64,000 bases of DNA from Diacronema lutheri (lineage: Eukaryota; Haptophyta; Pavlovophyceae; Pavlovales; Pavlovaceae): the NCBI GenBank assembly GCA_019448385.1, contig JAGTXO010000014.1:744001-808000 (forward strand). The letters run 5' to 3'. The notes under the pieces are model-generated. The model worked only from the letters and a program-made list of their open reading frames with translations. It did no database searches and was not told the DNA's origin. Below, piece after piece: positions 23,018 through 34,024 of this stretch. The position numbers were made by a program, and so were the translations under genes. Each line of letters begins with the position of its first letter. The stretch's first letter is position 1.

Positions 23018-25045
23018 TCACTTCTTCGGGTCCTCGTCCTTGTCCTTGCTGCCCTCCTGCGCCTGCTGCTCGCCCACGTTGCGGTACATCGCCTCCCCAA
23101 TCTTCATCTGCGACTTCTCCAGCGCCTCCACCTTGGCCTTGAGCTCATCGGGCTCAACGTTGGCCTGCGCGGCGGCGCGGCGGCGCGGCGGCGCGGCGCG
23201 GCGCGGCGGCGCGTGAGCGGCGGGCTTTCGGTCCGGCTGCCCCTGCGCGCCGGCCCGGCTGCCCCTGCGCGCCGCGCGCGCGCGCCAAGGGCGCGGCGGC
23301 ACGCTGCGCGCGGCGCGGCGGCGCACGTCCTCGGCCGCCTTCTTCAACGCGGCGATGTCGGCGTTGATGGCGTCGACGTCCTCCTGCCCGAGCTTGTCCT
23401 TGTGCTCCATCAGGTTCTTCTCCGTCTGGTAGATGGACGTGTCCGCGCGGTTCTTGAGCTCGACACGCTCCTTGCGCTTGGCGTCCTCGCCCGCGTGCCG
23501 CTCGGCGTCCTGCACCATCTGCTCGATGTCCTTGTCGGAGAGGCCGCCGGACGAGCGGATCTGGATGCGCTGCTCCTTGCCCGTGCCCTTGTCGCGCGCG
23601 CTCACGTTGACTATGCCGTTCGCGTCGATGTCGAAGGTGACCTCGATCTGAGGCATGCCGCGCGGCGACGGCGGGATGCCGACGAGGTCGAACTGGCCGA
23701 GCATCTTGTTGTCGCCGGCCATCTCGCGCTCGCCCTGCAGCACCTTGATGCCGACCTGCGTCTGGTTGTCGGCGGCGGTCGAGAAGGTCTGCGACTTCTT
23801 CGTCGGGATCGTCGTGTTGCGCGGGATGAGCTTGGTCATCACGCCGCCGAGCGTCTCGATGCCGAGCGAGAGCGGCGTCACGTCGAGGAGGAGGATGTCC
23901 TTGACGTCGCCGCGCAGCACGCCGCCCTGGATCGCGGCGCCGATCGCGACGACCTCGTCGGGGTTGACGCCCTTGTACGGCTCGCGCCCAAAGAACTTGC
24001 CGACGATCTCCTGCACCTTTGGCATGCGCGTCATCCCGCCGACGAGGATCACCTCGTTGACGTCCTTGGTCGAGACGCCCGCGTCCTTGAGGCACGCCTT
24101 GCACGGCGGGATCGTCCGCTCGACGAGGTCGTTGGTGAGCATCTCGAGCTTAGCGCGCGTGAGCTTCATGTTGAAGTGCTTTGGCCCCGTTTGGTCCGCG
24201 GTGATGAAGGGCAAGTTGATGTCCGTCTGCGTCGTGGACGAGAGCTCGCACTTTGCGCGCTCGCCCGCCTCGCGCAGCCGCTGGAGGGCGAGCGTGTCCT
24301 TGGAGAGGTCGATGCCCTGCTCCTTCTTGAACTCGGCGCAGAGGAACGAAGTCATCAAGTTGTCAAAGTCCTCGCCACCGAGGTGCGTGTCGCCGTTCGT
24401 CGCCTTCACCTCGAAGACGCCGCCCGAGATCTCGAGCACCGACACGTCGAAGGTGCCGCCGCCCAGGTCGTACACGGTGATGAGCTTGTTGTCGCCCTTG
24501 TCCATGCCGTACGCGAGCGCCGCGGCGGTCGGCTCGTTGATAATGCGCAGCACGTCGAGCCCTGCGATCTTGCCCGCGTCCTTGGTCGCCTGGCGCTGTG
24601 AGTCGTTGAAGTAGGCGGGGACGGTCACGACCGCCTGCGAGACGGGCCGGCCGAGGTAGGCCTCGGCAGTCTCCTTCATCTTGACGAGCACGAAGGCGCC
24701 GATCTGCGAGGGCGAGTAGTCTTTGCCCGCCGCGTGCATCCACGCGTCGCCGTTGCTCGCTTTGACGATCTTGTACGGCACCGTCGCAATGTCCTTCTGC
24801 GTGATCGGATCGTCGTACCGCCGGCCGATCAGCCGCTTCGACGCGAAGAGCGTGTTGGCCGCGTTCGTCACCGCTTGCCGCTTGGCGGGCATGCCGACGA
24901 GGCGCTGCCCGTCATCTGAAAACGCGACGATCGACGGCGTCGTGCGCGCGCCTTCCGCGTTCTCGATCACGCGCGCCGTCCCACCCTCCATCACCGCCAC
25001 GCACGAGTTGGTCGTACCCAGGTCAATGCCTATCACGTCGCCCAT
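23018..25045 (-). CDS. Mitochondrial-type Hsp70 chaperone (DnaK/mortalin)
   Basis: ATP-dependent chaperone of the DnaK branch. It begins [20 protein letters not shown] and has the conserved phosphate-loop and connect motifs ([34 protein letters not shown]). The substrate-binding domain carries the DnaK/SSC1 features [14 protein letters not shown] and [10 protein letters not shown]. The tail ends acidic-basic (KDKDEDPKK) without EEVD (cytosol) or KDEL/HDEL (ER), so mitochondria are the likely site. A 162-bp in-frame intron (23165-23326) splits AAED and [11 protein letters not shown]. The start at 25045 lies two codons after a splice-acceptor-like CAG, so an upstream exon encoding the transit peptide is likely. 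A basic, acid-poor frame at about 25118-25460 on this strand is the best candidate, not proven. Mature length is about 621 aa, normal for the family. Confidence 0.93.
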   Translation of the reverse strand: MGDVIGIDLGTTNSCVAVMEGGTARVIENAEGARTTPSIVAFSDDGQRLVGMPAKRQAVTNAANTLFASKRLIGRRYDDPITQKDIATVPYKIVKASNGDAWMHAAGKDYSPSQIGAFVLVKMKETAEAYLGRPVSQAVVTVPAYFNDSQRQATKDAGKIAGLDVLRIINEPTAAALAYGMDKGDNKLITVYDLGGGTFDVSVLEISGGVFEVKATNGDTHLGGEDFDNLMTSFLCAEFKKEQGIDLSKDTLALQRLREAGERAKCELSSTTQTDINLPFITADQTGPKHFNMKLTRAKLEMLTNDLVERTIPPCKACLKDAGVSTKDVNEVILVGGMTRMPKVQEIVGKFFGREPYKGVNPDEVVAIGAAIQGGVLRGDVKDILLLDVTPLSLGIETLGGVMTKLIPRNTTIPTKKSQTFSTAADNQTQVGIKVLQGEREMAGDNKMLGQFDLVGIPPSPRGMPQIEVTFDIDANGIVNVSARDKGTGKEQRIQIRSSGGLSDKDIEQMVQDAERHAGEDAKRKERVELKNRADTSIYQTEKNLMEHKDKLGQEDVDAINADIAALKKAAEDVRRRAARSVPPRPWRARAARRGSRAGAQGQPDRKPAAHAPPRRAAPPRRRAAAQANVEPDELKAKVEALEKSQMKIGEAMYRNVGEQQAQEGSKDKDEDPKK

Positions 25046-25051
25046 CGAGCT

Positions 25052-25084
25052 GCGCGCGCGCGCGCGGGCGCGCGCGCGCGCGCG
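25052..25084. repeat. Alternating GC tract next to the Hsp70 start
   Basis: An almost uninterrupted (GC)n run with one GGG break lies directly upstream of the Hsp70 coding start, within its presumed first intron. Such alternating tracts can adopt Z-DNA; a similar run lies in the second PKG intron (about 2060-2090). Confidence 0.8.
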
Positions 25085-25515
25085 GGATGGGGCGGACGTG
25101 GGAGCCGAGCGAGCGCGTCAGGCGGCGGCGCACGTCCAGCAGGCGCGCGCGCGTGGCAGGCTCGAGCAGCCGGCGGCAGCGGCGGCGGATGCGGCGGCGT
25201 CGTCGCACGCGCGCGCGCGCGCGCACCTCAGCGCGCGCGACTGCTGCCGCGCCGCGCGCATCGCGCGCATCGCGCGCGGCGTCGCCTGGCGCGCGCGGGC
25301 GCGCGTGGCGCGCGCGTGGCCGCGGTGCGCGGCGCGTGAGCGGCGAACTTCGGGCGCGTGCGTCGCGAGCGGCCGGCCGGCCCCGACAGCCGAACGCGCG
25401 CCGCGCGCGCGCACCCGCGTGCATCGGAGCGCTGCGTGCTGCAGCATCGCGTCCCCGTGCAGGACGGGGCGGAGGGCAACAAACACGTGCTTGTTCGACC
25501 GCGTCTGGGCCAGAA

Positions 25516-26685
25516 ATGCTCACATGGCGGCCGGCCGCGATGGCCGCGCTTGGTGAGGAGGGCCCTCAGCTCCGGGTCGGGCCGCGGCCGCGGCCGGCCG
25601 CACGGAGGAAGCTGCTCATCCTCGACCTCAACGGGCTCCTCGTCGACCGCGTGCGAGCCGACGCGCGCGACACACACGGCGCCGCCGCGCCATGCGACCT
25701 GCGCGACGGCGGCCGCGACGTCTACTTCCGGCCGCACGCGCGCGAGTTCGTGCGGTTCTGCCTCGAGCGGTTCGACGTGGCGATCTGGACGTCTGCCAAG
25801 CTGTCGAGCATCTCTCGCGTGCTCGACGCTGTCCTCCCCGCCGGCGCGCGCGGCGAGCTGGCGTTTGTGTGGGATCAGCGACACTGCACGCACGCAGCCG
25901 AGCTGCGCCACCCTGAGAGCGCATCCAAGCCGATCGTCGTTAAGGACCTCGCGCGGTTCTGGACGTACGACGCGGACCGCGCGCGCGCCGCGCGCCGCGC
26001 GCCGCACGACGCCGCGTCCACGATCCTCGTTGATGACTCGGTCTACAAGACGGCCGTCAACCCGCCGCACACAAGCGTGCACCCGCCCACCTGGCTGGCG
26101 CGCGGCGGCGAGCGCGATGCCGGGCTCGCGCCGAACGGCGCACTGCGCGCGCTCCTCGCCGCGCTCAGCGACGCGGCAGGCGACGTGCGCGACGCGCTCG
26201 AGCGCGCAGCAGCTGACTTTCCCGCGCTCGTGCCGGGCGCGAGCGCGCGCGTCGCGCAGATCGAGCAGATCCCCGGGCTCGACGCGTTCTGCCGCGCGCA
26301 TGCCGCGCGCGCGCGCGCGCAGCTAGCGGCGCGCCCGGGCGCGCCAGCGGGCGACGCACTCGACCGCCGCGGCGTGCAGCACGAGCCGTGCACTGCCGAT
26401 TATACGCCGCGCAGCTCCGGCGCCCGGCCGGCGAGCGGCGGCGATGGTAGTGAGGAGTACGTCGTCGTGAACAAGAAGCAGGCGCGGCGCGAGCGCAAGC
26501 GTGCCAGGAGCGAGCGAGCAGTACGCACGCCGCCCGACGCTGCGCCGGCGATGGGCGGCACGCGCGCCGACCGCACGGCCGCGCGCCGCGAGGACGCGCG
26601 ACACAGTCGCAAGCGCGTTGCGTGCGGCGCCGCGCGCGAGCGAGTGGCGGGGTCTGGGGCGAACTTCGCCGCCCGCGCGCGGTGA
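25516..26685 (+). CDS. FCP1/NIF-type HAD-family protein with DLNG motif
   Basis: A 389-aa frame with an FCP1-homology domain at about residues 35-190. The first HAD motif reads LLILDLNGLLVDR, where phosphatases have DxDxT. Asn replaces the second Asp, the acid base. The other motifs are present: RPHAREFVRFCL, VAIWTSAK (motif II), a KDLARFW block with Lys (motif III) and STILVDDSVYKTAVNPPH (motif IV, DD intact). A DLNG form is seen in a poorly studied plant/fungal/algal branch of the family, so this may be a conserved variant and not simple decay. The C-terminal third is Arg/Ala-rich and disordered, with a basic, NLS-like KKQARRERKRARSER. ATG 25516 is used; a second ATG lies at 25540. It diverges from Hsp70. 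Confidence 0.75.
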   Translation: MLTWRPAAMAALGEEGPQLRVGPRPRPAARRKLLILDLNGLLVDRVRADARDTHGAAAPCDLRDGGRDVYFRPHAREFVRFCLERFDVAIWTSAKLSSISRVLDAVLPAGARGELAFVWDQRHCTHAAELRHPESASKPIVVKDLARFWTYDADRARAARRAPHDAASTILVDDSVYKTAVNPPHTSVHPPTWLARGGERDAGLAPNGALRALLAALSDAAGDVRDALERAAADFPALVPGASARVAQIEQIPGLDAFCRAHAARARAQLAARPGAPAGDALDRRGVQHEPCTADYTPRSSGARPASGGDGSEEYVVVNKKQARRERKRARSERAVRTPPDAAPAMGGTRADRTAARREDARHSRKRVACGAARERVAGSGANFAARAR

Positions 26686-28093
26686 GCGCGTTTGTGGCCG
26701 CGCCCCGCGCGGCCGCGCCGACACGACGTCTGCGACTCTGCGTCACGCGTCACAAAGCGTCACGCGGCAGCCCTCAGCGAGAACGCAATCCCTGTAACAT
26801 TTTTAAAATCGGCCGCGCTGCGGGAGGACCGTGTCTCGACGCGAGCGGCGGAGCCCCTCGGCCCATGCACGCGCTCTGGGCAGCGATGCACCGGCTGGTG
26901 TCGCCGCCGCTCGATGCGGACGTAATTGCGGCGCCGTGAGCCAACGTCCTGCCCGTGCATATGATCGACGACGACGTCGACTCGTCGCACGCGCCGTCGC
27001 CATGTGCCTAGCCGCGCTTCGGAGCCGCGCCCGCCCTCGCCCCTCATCCGGCTCGGCGCAGCCTGCGCAGATCGACCTGCCGCGCTGGGGCACATGGACG
27101 AAGCCTCCGCGCCCGCCCTCGCCCCTCATCCGGCTCGGCGCAGCCTGCGCAGATCGACCTGCCGCGCTGGGGTACATGGACGAAGCCTTCGCCACACGCC
27201 GCCGCACGCGCCCTTGCGCGCCCCGACGCCTACACAATCTGCAGGTGGCGAGGTGCTCGCCGCTGGCCGCCACCGCGCAGGCGACGCCCAAAGCCCACCG
27301 GGTCGCGCGCATGGACCGCATCGAGGACACGCGCGGACGAGAAGACGAAAAGGTGCGCACCCCCCCCGCGGGACCCACGCACATCCCTCCAGCGGCGCGT
27401 GCACTGCAATGCGGACCAACCTATTGGAGCTGGAACGACGGCCTTTCGGTCACTGGTTACATGAAATATACGCTCTGAGCAACACCCCGCTTTGCCTGTC
27501 GCCAGCGCCGCGCGCTGCCGCCCACCGCGACGCTCACCGCAGCCGCGCGGCCGCGCGACGCGGCACGCTTGCGCGACGCGCAGGAAGCGACCAGCTCGGC
27601 GCGCCAGGGCGCATTACGACGCTAGAACCTCCTCGGCGCGACGCGCGCGAGACGCTCGGCCACCGTCGGCTCGGGCCCGGCGGATAAATTGCCGCAGACA
27701 CAGCCCGCTCTGCGCGGTGTGCGCGCCGCCAGATGACGCGGCGGCGCCGTCAGCCAAACTGAGTCTCGTTCAAAAGTTTAAACTCAGAAACGTTGACTGA
27801 GTCAGGCTTCAATAACGCCGAAACTCCTCCCGCCAAGCCTTTGAAACTCGTTCACCCTCCTCCATATTGCAATCAAGGTAGACAAAGACAGAGCGCCGGC
27901 GTCGCCGCGCAGCTGACCGGCTTGGGCGGCTGACCGGCGCGGACGCACGCCGCATCGCACGCATCGCCGTGCGCAGAGCAGCGGCCTTGGTGAATCGCGC
28001 TTCCAAACCAGTACCTCGCCCTACGGCCCGCGCAGCTCAGATTTTTGAGCGCGCGGCCCGGGCGAATTGCGGTCGGCTCCGAGCGCCTGGTTG
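26686..28093. other. 1.4-kb gene-poor region upstream of the E2F gene
   Basis: Frames here are open but low in complexity, and none shows a recognisable domain. The region contains an 82-bp tandem duplication and, from about 27745 to 27900, a distinctly AT-richer stretch that is the probable E2F promoter or 5' leader. Within that stretch are a TGACTGAGTCA element (bZIP/AP-1-like core, near 27795) and CTCCCGCCA (near 27827), which resembles part of an E2F site. Confidence 0.5.
27025..27188 (+). repeat. 82-bp tandem duplication, one mismatch
   Basis: Copy 1 is 27025-27106 and copy 2 is 27107-27188. They are identical except for one C/T change (GGGGCACATGG versus GGGGTACATGG). The period is not a multiple of three, which argues against a coding role. 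Confidence 0.9.
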
Positions 28094-31039
28094 ATGTCGC
28101 TCGGTGTGGGTGCGTTCTACGCGCCGGAGATGGCACCAAGCTTTGGCTTTCAGGCGGGGCAGGAGTACATGGGCTCTGCCTCCGCCGGCGGCTCTGACGC
28201 GGGCTTCCCCGAGGCCTCGTACTCGCGCAAGGAGAAGTCGCTCGGGCTGCTGTGCGACAACTTTTTGCGCCTCTACGCCGGGCACGACTCCGAGGAGATC
28301 TGCCTCGACGCGGCGGCGCAGCGGCTCGCGGTCGGGCGGCGGCGGATTTACGACATTGTGAACGTGCTCGAGTCCATCGAGATCATCTCGCGCAAGGAGA
28401 AGAACAAGTTTGTCTGGCAGGGCCTCGCGAGATTGCAGGCCGCGCTCGATGAGCTCGAGCGCGCGCCCGAGGCCGCCCCGTCAGACGCGCGGCGCTTCGA
28501 CTCGACGCGCGCAGAGGGCTCGACGCGCGACGAATGTGCGCGCGGTGTCGCGCGCGCGCGCGCCCTGCTCGGCCTTGCGCCCCGCCGCGCGCGAGCAACG
28601 GCGCATCGCGCGCCCACGCGCAGCCAACCGCCGCCTGCGGCGCCTTGGCCGACCCGCGGCCGCATCGGCGTGCGCAGACGCAGTGATGGGCCTCGCGTCG
28701 ATGCAGGCGGGCGTACCGCACGGCGTGCACGCCGGCAGCGCCGCGCCCTCCGAGGCGCACATTCCTCGCAAGGACAAATCATTGGGCATCCTCTCGCGCC
28801 GCTTCATGCGCAAGCTGCTCTACGCCGCGTCGACCGGGTCCTCGCCGATCGTCTCGCTCGAGCAAGCGGCGCGCGCGCTCGACCGCGCGGTGGACGAGCC
28901 CGAGCTGCCGGCGGCGGGCGGTGCGCATCACGCGCACGGCGACGTGCCCGAGGAGCAGGCGCTCGGTGCAGGCGGGACAGGCAATGGCGGCGCATATGAC
29001 GATTCGGCAATGGCGAAGACGCGTCTGCGCCGCTTGTACGACATTGCGAACGTGCTCTCGTCGGTGCACCTGATCGAGAAGGTGCAGCTCGACTCGCGCA
29101 AGCCCGCCTTCAAGTGGGCGGGCATCACCGACATGACGCGCGAGGTCCTGACATGCCCGCGCGCGCTGCCCGCGCCGACGCACGGTGGTGGATGCGGCGG
29201 CATGGACGGCGCGGCCAGCGGCGCTCACCTCTTCTTCGGCGCGGGCGCGCACGGAGGCGAGGCGCAGGCACACGCCGGCATGAAGCGCAGCCTGTCCACA
29301 GGTGCGCGCGCGCCGCCGCGAGCGCCGTCGAGGGCGCGCACGCCGGCGCCGTGCGCTGCGCGCCCACTCACCCGCCGCGTCCGCGCGCGCGCGTGCCATA
29401 GGCCTCACCGGCCCGAACACGAGCAGGCACCGGGGCAGCGACGATGGCCCAGGCGCGCACTCATCGTCCGCCTCGCTGCACGCGCTCGGCGCGCATCACG
29501 CCTCGCTCGGCTCGATCGCGTCCCTGTCGACGCTGGCGGGCGCGCGCGGGGGCGGCGTCGGTGATACGCACGCGGCTGGGCTCGCGGCGCTCGCGATGGG
29601 CGCCGACCAGGGCCTCGGCCCGATCAATCCGTACCTGTACAACGCGTATCTGCATGCGATGCTCTCGGGCCAAATGCCCGTGATGGGGCAGTGCGCTCCC
29701 CTTGCGCTGCCTGGCGCAGCCTCGAGCGCGCCAGGCGCGCAGGCGTCGTCCGCCATGGGCGCGGCGGGCGGAGCGTTTGGCGGCGGCGAATTCGCGCCGC
29801 AAAACGTTGCGGCGCACTTTGCGGCGCTCGCGCAGTTCTCGGCGCTTGACCCGACGATCGGCGCCGCCGCTCTGGCAAATGCCCTTGCGCTCGGCGTCGC
29901 AGGCAGTACCGGCGCGCCCGACGCGGCCGCCATGCTGCCGCCGCACGGAGCATCGCAGGTGTCTCACCCGTTGCCGGCCGAGGCGGGCCACACGGACGCG
30001 CGGTTCGAGCAGGTGGGCGCTGCGCATGTGGACGTGGCGCTTGGCCAGCACGCAGTTTCCGACGGGGTCACGCAGGTCGAGCGCAAGGTGGGGACCGCTG
30101 CGGCGCCAGCCATGCTGCCTCCGCCGCACGACGACGTGGCGCACGCGGCGCAGCTGCAGCACGCGGGCGGTTGCGCGCAGGACGAGCATGGCGCGCATGC
30201 GCATGCGGAGGTGAGGCGCGCGCGCGCCATTCGCCTACGCCCCTCCGCCCGCCGCCGTGCGACCAACCGCCCGGTGCTCGCCCTGCCCTGCGCGTGCAAC
30301 GCTCGATCGCTCACGCGCCCCGCCCCGCGCTGCGCGACGCGCGCTGCGCGCGCAGCAGCAGCATGCACAGATTCAGCAGGCGCAATTGCAGCAGGCGCAA
30401 ATGCAGCATTTGCAGCGGTTGCTGGAAATGCAGATGCAGGCGCAGATGCAGGCGCAGCTGCAGGCCGCACAGCTCATGCAGCAATACGCACTCGCCGGAG
30501 CCGGCGCAGGCGCCGGCGCAACGGACGTCGCCGCCGATGCGGGCGGGTACGTGAGCGAACAACCGGCGCGGGACGGCGCCGACGAAGCGGACGCCGGCGG
30601 CGCGCGCGTGGACGTCGCAGCGGCCGCGGCGGTTACGACGGACGACGCGCGCCTCTCCCAGCATGCCTACACTTGCGTCGGCTCGGGGCTGGGCGCCGGC
30701 GAAGCAGGCGGCGGTGCGCACGGCGCGCGCGCGCTCGCGAGCGCCGAGTGGCTGCGAGCGTGCGCGTCCGAGTCGGATCCGCGCGGCTTGGCAGGCGCGG
30801 CGGTCGACGCGGGGGGACCGCCGCCGTTCGCGTCGCTGATCAACGCGATCCAGACGACGGCGGACGTCGCGCTCGGCGCGGGCGCGGGCGCGTGCTACGC
30901 GCCGCCCGGCTGCGCGCCCACCGGCTTCTCGCCCATACTTGCGAAGAGCGGCTCACACCACACCTTCTCGCAGCTCGGCGCACGGATGGTCACGCTCGAT
31001 GAGGAGCTGGTCGAGCCGCATGCAGAGAGCGTTCGGTAG
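28094..31039 (+). CDS. Atypical E2F transcription factor with two DNA-binding domains (E2F7/8/DEL type)
   Basis: Exons 28094-28535, 28684-29301, 29402-30210 and 30356-31039 give 850 aa with consistent phases. The first winged helix (about residues 37-105) has [14 protein letters not shown] and [14 protein letters not shown]. The second (about 160-265) has [18 protein letters not shown] and [19 protein letters not shown]. Two such domains in one chain and no visible dimerisation or Rb-binding region define atypical E2Fs, which bind DNA without DP and usually repress S-phase genes. The second domain has an Ala/Gly/His-rich insertion before its recognition helix. Exon 4 opens with a Gln-rich coiled stretch ([14 protein letters not shown]). 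ATG 28094 is the first in frame that keeps the domain. It ends in a short conserved-looking tail. Confidence 0.88.
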
Positions 31040-31429
31040 GGCAGCGCCGGCGGCGCGCGCCTGGAGCGCGCGCCGCGCGCACGCCTCGGACGCACGGCCC
31101 GGGTCCTCGCCCCTTGCATCCGCATACAGCCGAGCGCCTCGCCCGCCCGCCCGCGCCTCGCCGTCGAGCGCGGCGCCCGCCGGCTGCGTCGAGCGCACCC
31201 GATCGTGCGGCTTCTCCATCAATTCCTCCGTGCCCATGGCCATGCACGCCAGCACGCGATGTGACGGCACGTGCCACACATCGCCTCTGCCCTTCACTGA
31301 TCAAACAGAGCCGCGTCTTTGCACTTTGGATCTGCACGATCTTCTCAGCAATCGTAAATTGGCCTGCGTCATTCTGGTTCATTCCCCCGCTCGCTCTCGA
31401 CGAGTATGCTACATGTCGGCGCGTCACCC
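31040..31429. other. Convergent 3' region between E2F and VPS29
   Basis: About 390 bp with no recognisable gene. It should contain the 3' UTRs of the E2F gene (+) and VPS29 (-). Base composition falls toward the VPS29 stop. Confidence 0.55.
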
Positions 31430-32281
31430 TCAGCTCTGCTTGACAAAATCGACCTTTTTCACGCCCACCTCGCCGTCCACGAGCTCGTACACGTACGTCG
31501 TCGCGGTCGTGCCCTGCAGGTCCATGAGCACAAACGACGGTACCGACGTGCTGCGCGCGGGCGGCGGCAGCGGCGAGAGCCGTGCGCCTCAACGCGCGCG
31601 CTCCGCGGCAAGAGGCGCTTGCCGGTGCGCGCTCGCGCGCGCACGGAGCGAGAGGGCCTGGCGCTCCGGTGGCCGAGCCCGGGTTGATGAAAAGCTTGCC
31701 ACCGTCGACGTGCGCTTTGAAAGCGTGCGTATGTCCGCTCACCAAAATGTCCACGTCCATTTGCCGCCGGACGATTGCGAGTGCGTCCTCGTCGCCCCAT
31801 GGCACGACTTGGTGGCCGTGCGTGACACCAATCCGGAAAGCGCCGATGGGCACGACCTTGCTCTCGGGCAGGCGCGCGTTCTGCGCGGCGCGTGGCGCGC
31901 GGCGCGCGGCGCGCGGCGCACGCGCGCGTGAGTCTGGCGCGGCGCACCGCCCGCCGCGAGCCACGCGCGGGACGCGCGCGCGGCCGCACGTCGTCCGAGT
32001 CGCCCTTGACGATGTGGAGGTCGGCGGCGAGACTGCGTAAGTAGTCGTGCATCTCCTTGGAGCAGAGGTTTCCCGTGCACAGGATGTGCTGGATTTTGTT
32101 GGGCACCTGCGCGCGCGGCGCGCGGGACGCGCAGCCAGCCGAGCCACGGCGCCACGTGGGCCACGCAAGTTGCCGTCACTCGCTCTGCCGGCGCGGCGCG
32201 CACGAGGAGCTTCATAAAGCTCGGCGGCAGCTCGGCCGATCTGTACGGGATGTGCATATCGCCAATTACAAGCACGAGCAC
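31430..32281 (-). CDS. VPS29: VPS29, retromer subunit
   Basis: Four exons (32281-32204, 32106-31990, 31880-31663, 31550-31430) give about 177 aa; human VPS29 has 182. Characteristic sequence: [15 protein letters not shown] at the start, [59 protein letters not shown] and [20 protein letters not shown]. This is the metallophosphoesterase fold used as a scaffold in retromer, which retrieves cargo from endosomes to the Golgi. The first acidic motif is GDMH; VPS29 proteins are not thought to be strong phosphatases. The third intron needs a GC donor; the other two are GT-AG. It diverges from the TCAIM-like gene with 150 bp between ATGs. Confidence 0.95.
31551..31662 (-). other. GC-AG intron of VPS29
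   Basis: On the minus strand exon 3 ends GGAGC and the intron starts GCCAGG and ends GCGCAG. Only this donor gives phase 2 and restores [15 protein letters not shown], which matches VPS29 proteins. Confidence 0.75.
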
Positions 32282-32431
32282 CTGCTCAGCGCGCGAACGC
32301 GTGGCGAACGGTCTGTGTGAGCCCCGGCATGGACGCGCGGCCCTCGAGCGCCACAGAACGCCGCGTCGCGGGTCCGGTCACCATGCTGCCGGCTTGGCGC
32401 GAAACCGCATCATATTGCAGCCAATCTTAAC

Positions 32432-33970
32432 ATGAAGGCCGCGCTGCGGCAGCTCTACTACCGAGTGCACCCCGACCGGTTCGCGGGGTACCCGCACGCG
32501 CAGGAGGACAACCTGCGCTCGTTCCAGCGTCTGCAATCCGTTCTGCAGCGCACGGGCACCTCCGCCGGTCCTGAGGAGCGGATCCGCTTCCACCTCGCGC
32601 CGCGCGACGGGGACGCGCGCGGCGGCGAGTCGGGCGGCGCTGCCAAGCCGTTGCAGGTTGTCGAATGCAGCCTGCGCGCGACCTCGCTGGACGGCGATTT
32701 GCGCCACCTCCTTCGCCTCTGCGGCCTCGAGCCCGGGGCGGCCGCGCCGAGCGCGCCGAGCGCGCCAGCCGCGAACGCGGCGTTTGGCTTCCGCGCGGCG
32801 CGGCCGCCGGGGCGCGCGCGCGGCGGCGACTTGCCGAGCTGGTGGGCCCTGCGTCAGCCCAAGGTGCTCTCGCGCGAGTCCAGTCTCGGCGCGTTCGTCG
32901 CTAAGCATGCGGTCGAGCAGCGGCGCGCGCTGCTCGACGCGGAGCGGCACGGCGCGCACGTCTCGCGCCACCTCGACGAGCTGCGTGACATCTTTGGCTT
33001 GCGCGTCGAGCTGCGCGACCGGTGGATCCCGTCGCTCTGCGCGCGCACGCTCGCGGACCTGCGCGAGCAGCTCGAGGGCAGCACCGGGACGCAGCGCGAC
33101 GCGCTACGCGGCGCGCGCGTCGCGATTTGCGCGAACGCCGAGTCGGGCGCAGGCGCCCTCGATCATTGGGGCACGCTTGTGCTGCCGGCGCAGCTCATCC
33201 ACCGCAAGGCGCTGCTCGAGCTCGCAGACCGCGTCGACCGCGAGCAGCTCGAGGCTGGGCGCGCGCGTGAGCGCCACGTCGGCTCGCTCGAGCGCGCGGC
33301 CGCGACGGCGCTCCACCTGCGCAGCGTACGCGCAGCCGACGGCGCGCTGCGCGGCGCGGGCGCGTACGCGAACTTCCTCCACGCGCTCGCCGCGGACGCG
33401 CGTGGCAGCGCGTCGAATCGCGCGCACCTCGACGCGTGGGCGCGCGCCGCGCGCGACGACGCGGCCACGGCCGCGCGGCTGCCCGTCGATGGCAGCGGCG
33501 CGGGCGGCGGCGGCGTCTTCGGAGGCGCCGGCGGCGCCGACGACGCGGCCGGCGGCGCGCTCGGCGCATGGCCGTCTCTGTGGAGTGCGGTGGTCGAGCC
33601 GAGCGGCGCGCTTGAGGAGACGCACCCGCTCCGGCTGCACAACGCGCGCAGGCTCGTGCATGTGCCGATGCATGCGTCCGCTCACGCCATCGCGCAGTTT
33701 CTGGGCGTGCGCGGCACGCTCGGCGCTGCGCAAATGGCGGCGCAGGCGGACGCGCTTGACGCGGCGCGCAGGCACACGGGCGCCAAACGGCTGCGCGCCG
33801 ACCACGCGCTCTCGGACGGGCAGGTGATGGCCGCGTGCACGCGGCTGCGCGCGCTCGCGCCGCGTCCGTCCGGGTGCGGTGTGCTGGATCGTCTGAGTGT
33901 CCTCATTGCACTGTCCTTCTCGGCAGAGACGTCGGGCGAGGTGAAGGTGCGCTGGGACTTTGACGAATAG
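32432..33970 (+). CDS. TCAIM-like mitochondrial protein (DUF4460/DUF4461)
   Basis: A 512-aa single-exon frame. Its start, ALRQLYYRVHPDRFAGYP, followed by ENNLRS-like EDNLRSFQRLQSVL, matches the J-like DUF4460 module of T-cell activation inhibitor, mitochondrial (TCAIM: ALRPFYFAVHPDFFGQHP). The rest is Ala/Arg-rich and fits the weakly conserved DUF4461 part. Function is not established in protists; animal TCAIM is mitochondrial. No transit peptide is visible after this ATG. The frame stays open for some codons upstream, so a targeting exon may be missing. A short upstream ORF begins near 32382. Family call is mainly from the N-terminal 45 residues. Confidence 0.65.
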   Translation: MKAALRQLYYRVHPDRFAGYPHAQEDNLRSFQRLQSVLQRTGTSAGPEERIRFHLAPRDGDARGGESGGAAKPLQVVECSLRATSLDGDLRHLLRLCGLEPGAAAPSAPSAPAANAAFGFRAARPPGRARGGDLPSWWALRQPKVLSRESSLGAFVAKHAVEQRRALLDAERHGAHVSRHLDELRDIFGLRVELRDRWIPSLCARTLADLREQLEGSTGTQRDALRGARVAICANAESGAGALDHWGTLVLPAQLIHRKALLELADRVDREQLEAGRARERHVGSLERAAATALHLRSVRAADGALRGAGAYANFLHALAADARGSASNRAHLDAWARAARDDAATAARLPVDGSGAGGGGVFGGAGGADDAAGGALGAWPSLWSAVVEPSGALEETHPLRLHNARRLVHVPMHASAHAIAQFLGVRGTLGAAQMAAQADALDAARRHTGAKRLRADHALSDGQVMAACTRLRALAPRPSGCGVLDRLSVLIALSFSAETSGEVKVRWDFDE

Positions 33971-34024
33971 CATGGCCAGGCCTCACACTGACAACATGGA
34001 TGGCAGCTCGTCTTGGCGCCAGAA

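Noticed and set aside
26686-28093. Coding gene(s) in open frames such as 26831-27478 and 27004-27687
   Set aside because: No recognisable domain, composition like non-coding GC-rich DNA, and the 82-bp duplication shifts frame.
32382-32431. True N-terminus of the TCAIM-like gene at an ATG near 32382
   Set aside because: That ATG is in another frame and ends after about 15 codons; it is at most an upstream ORF.
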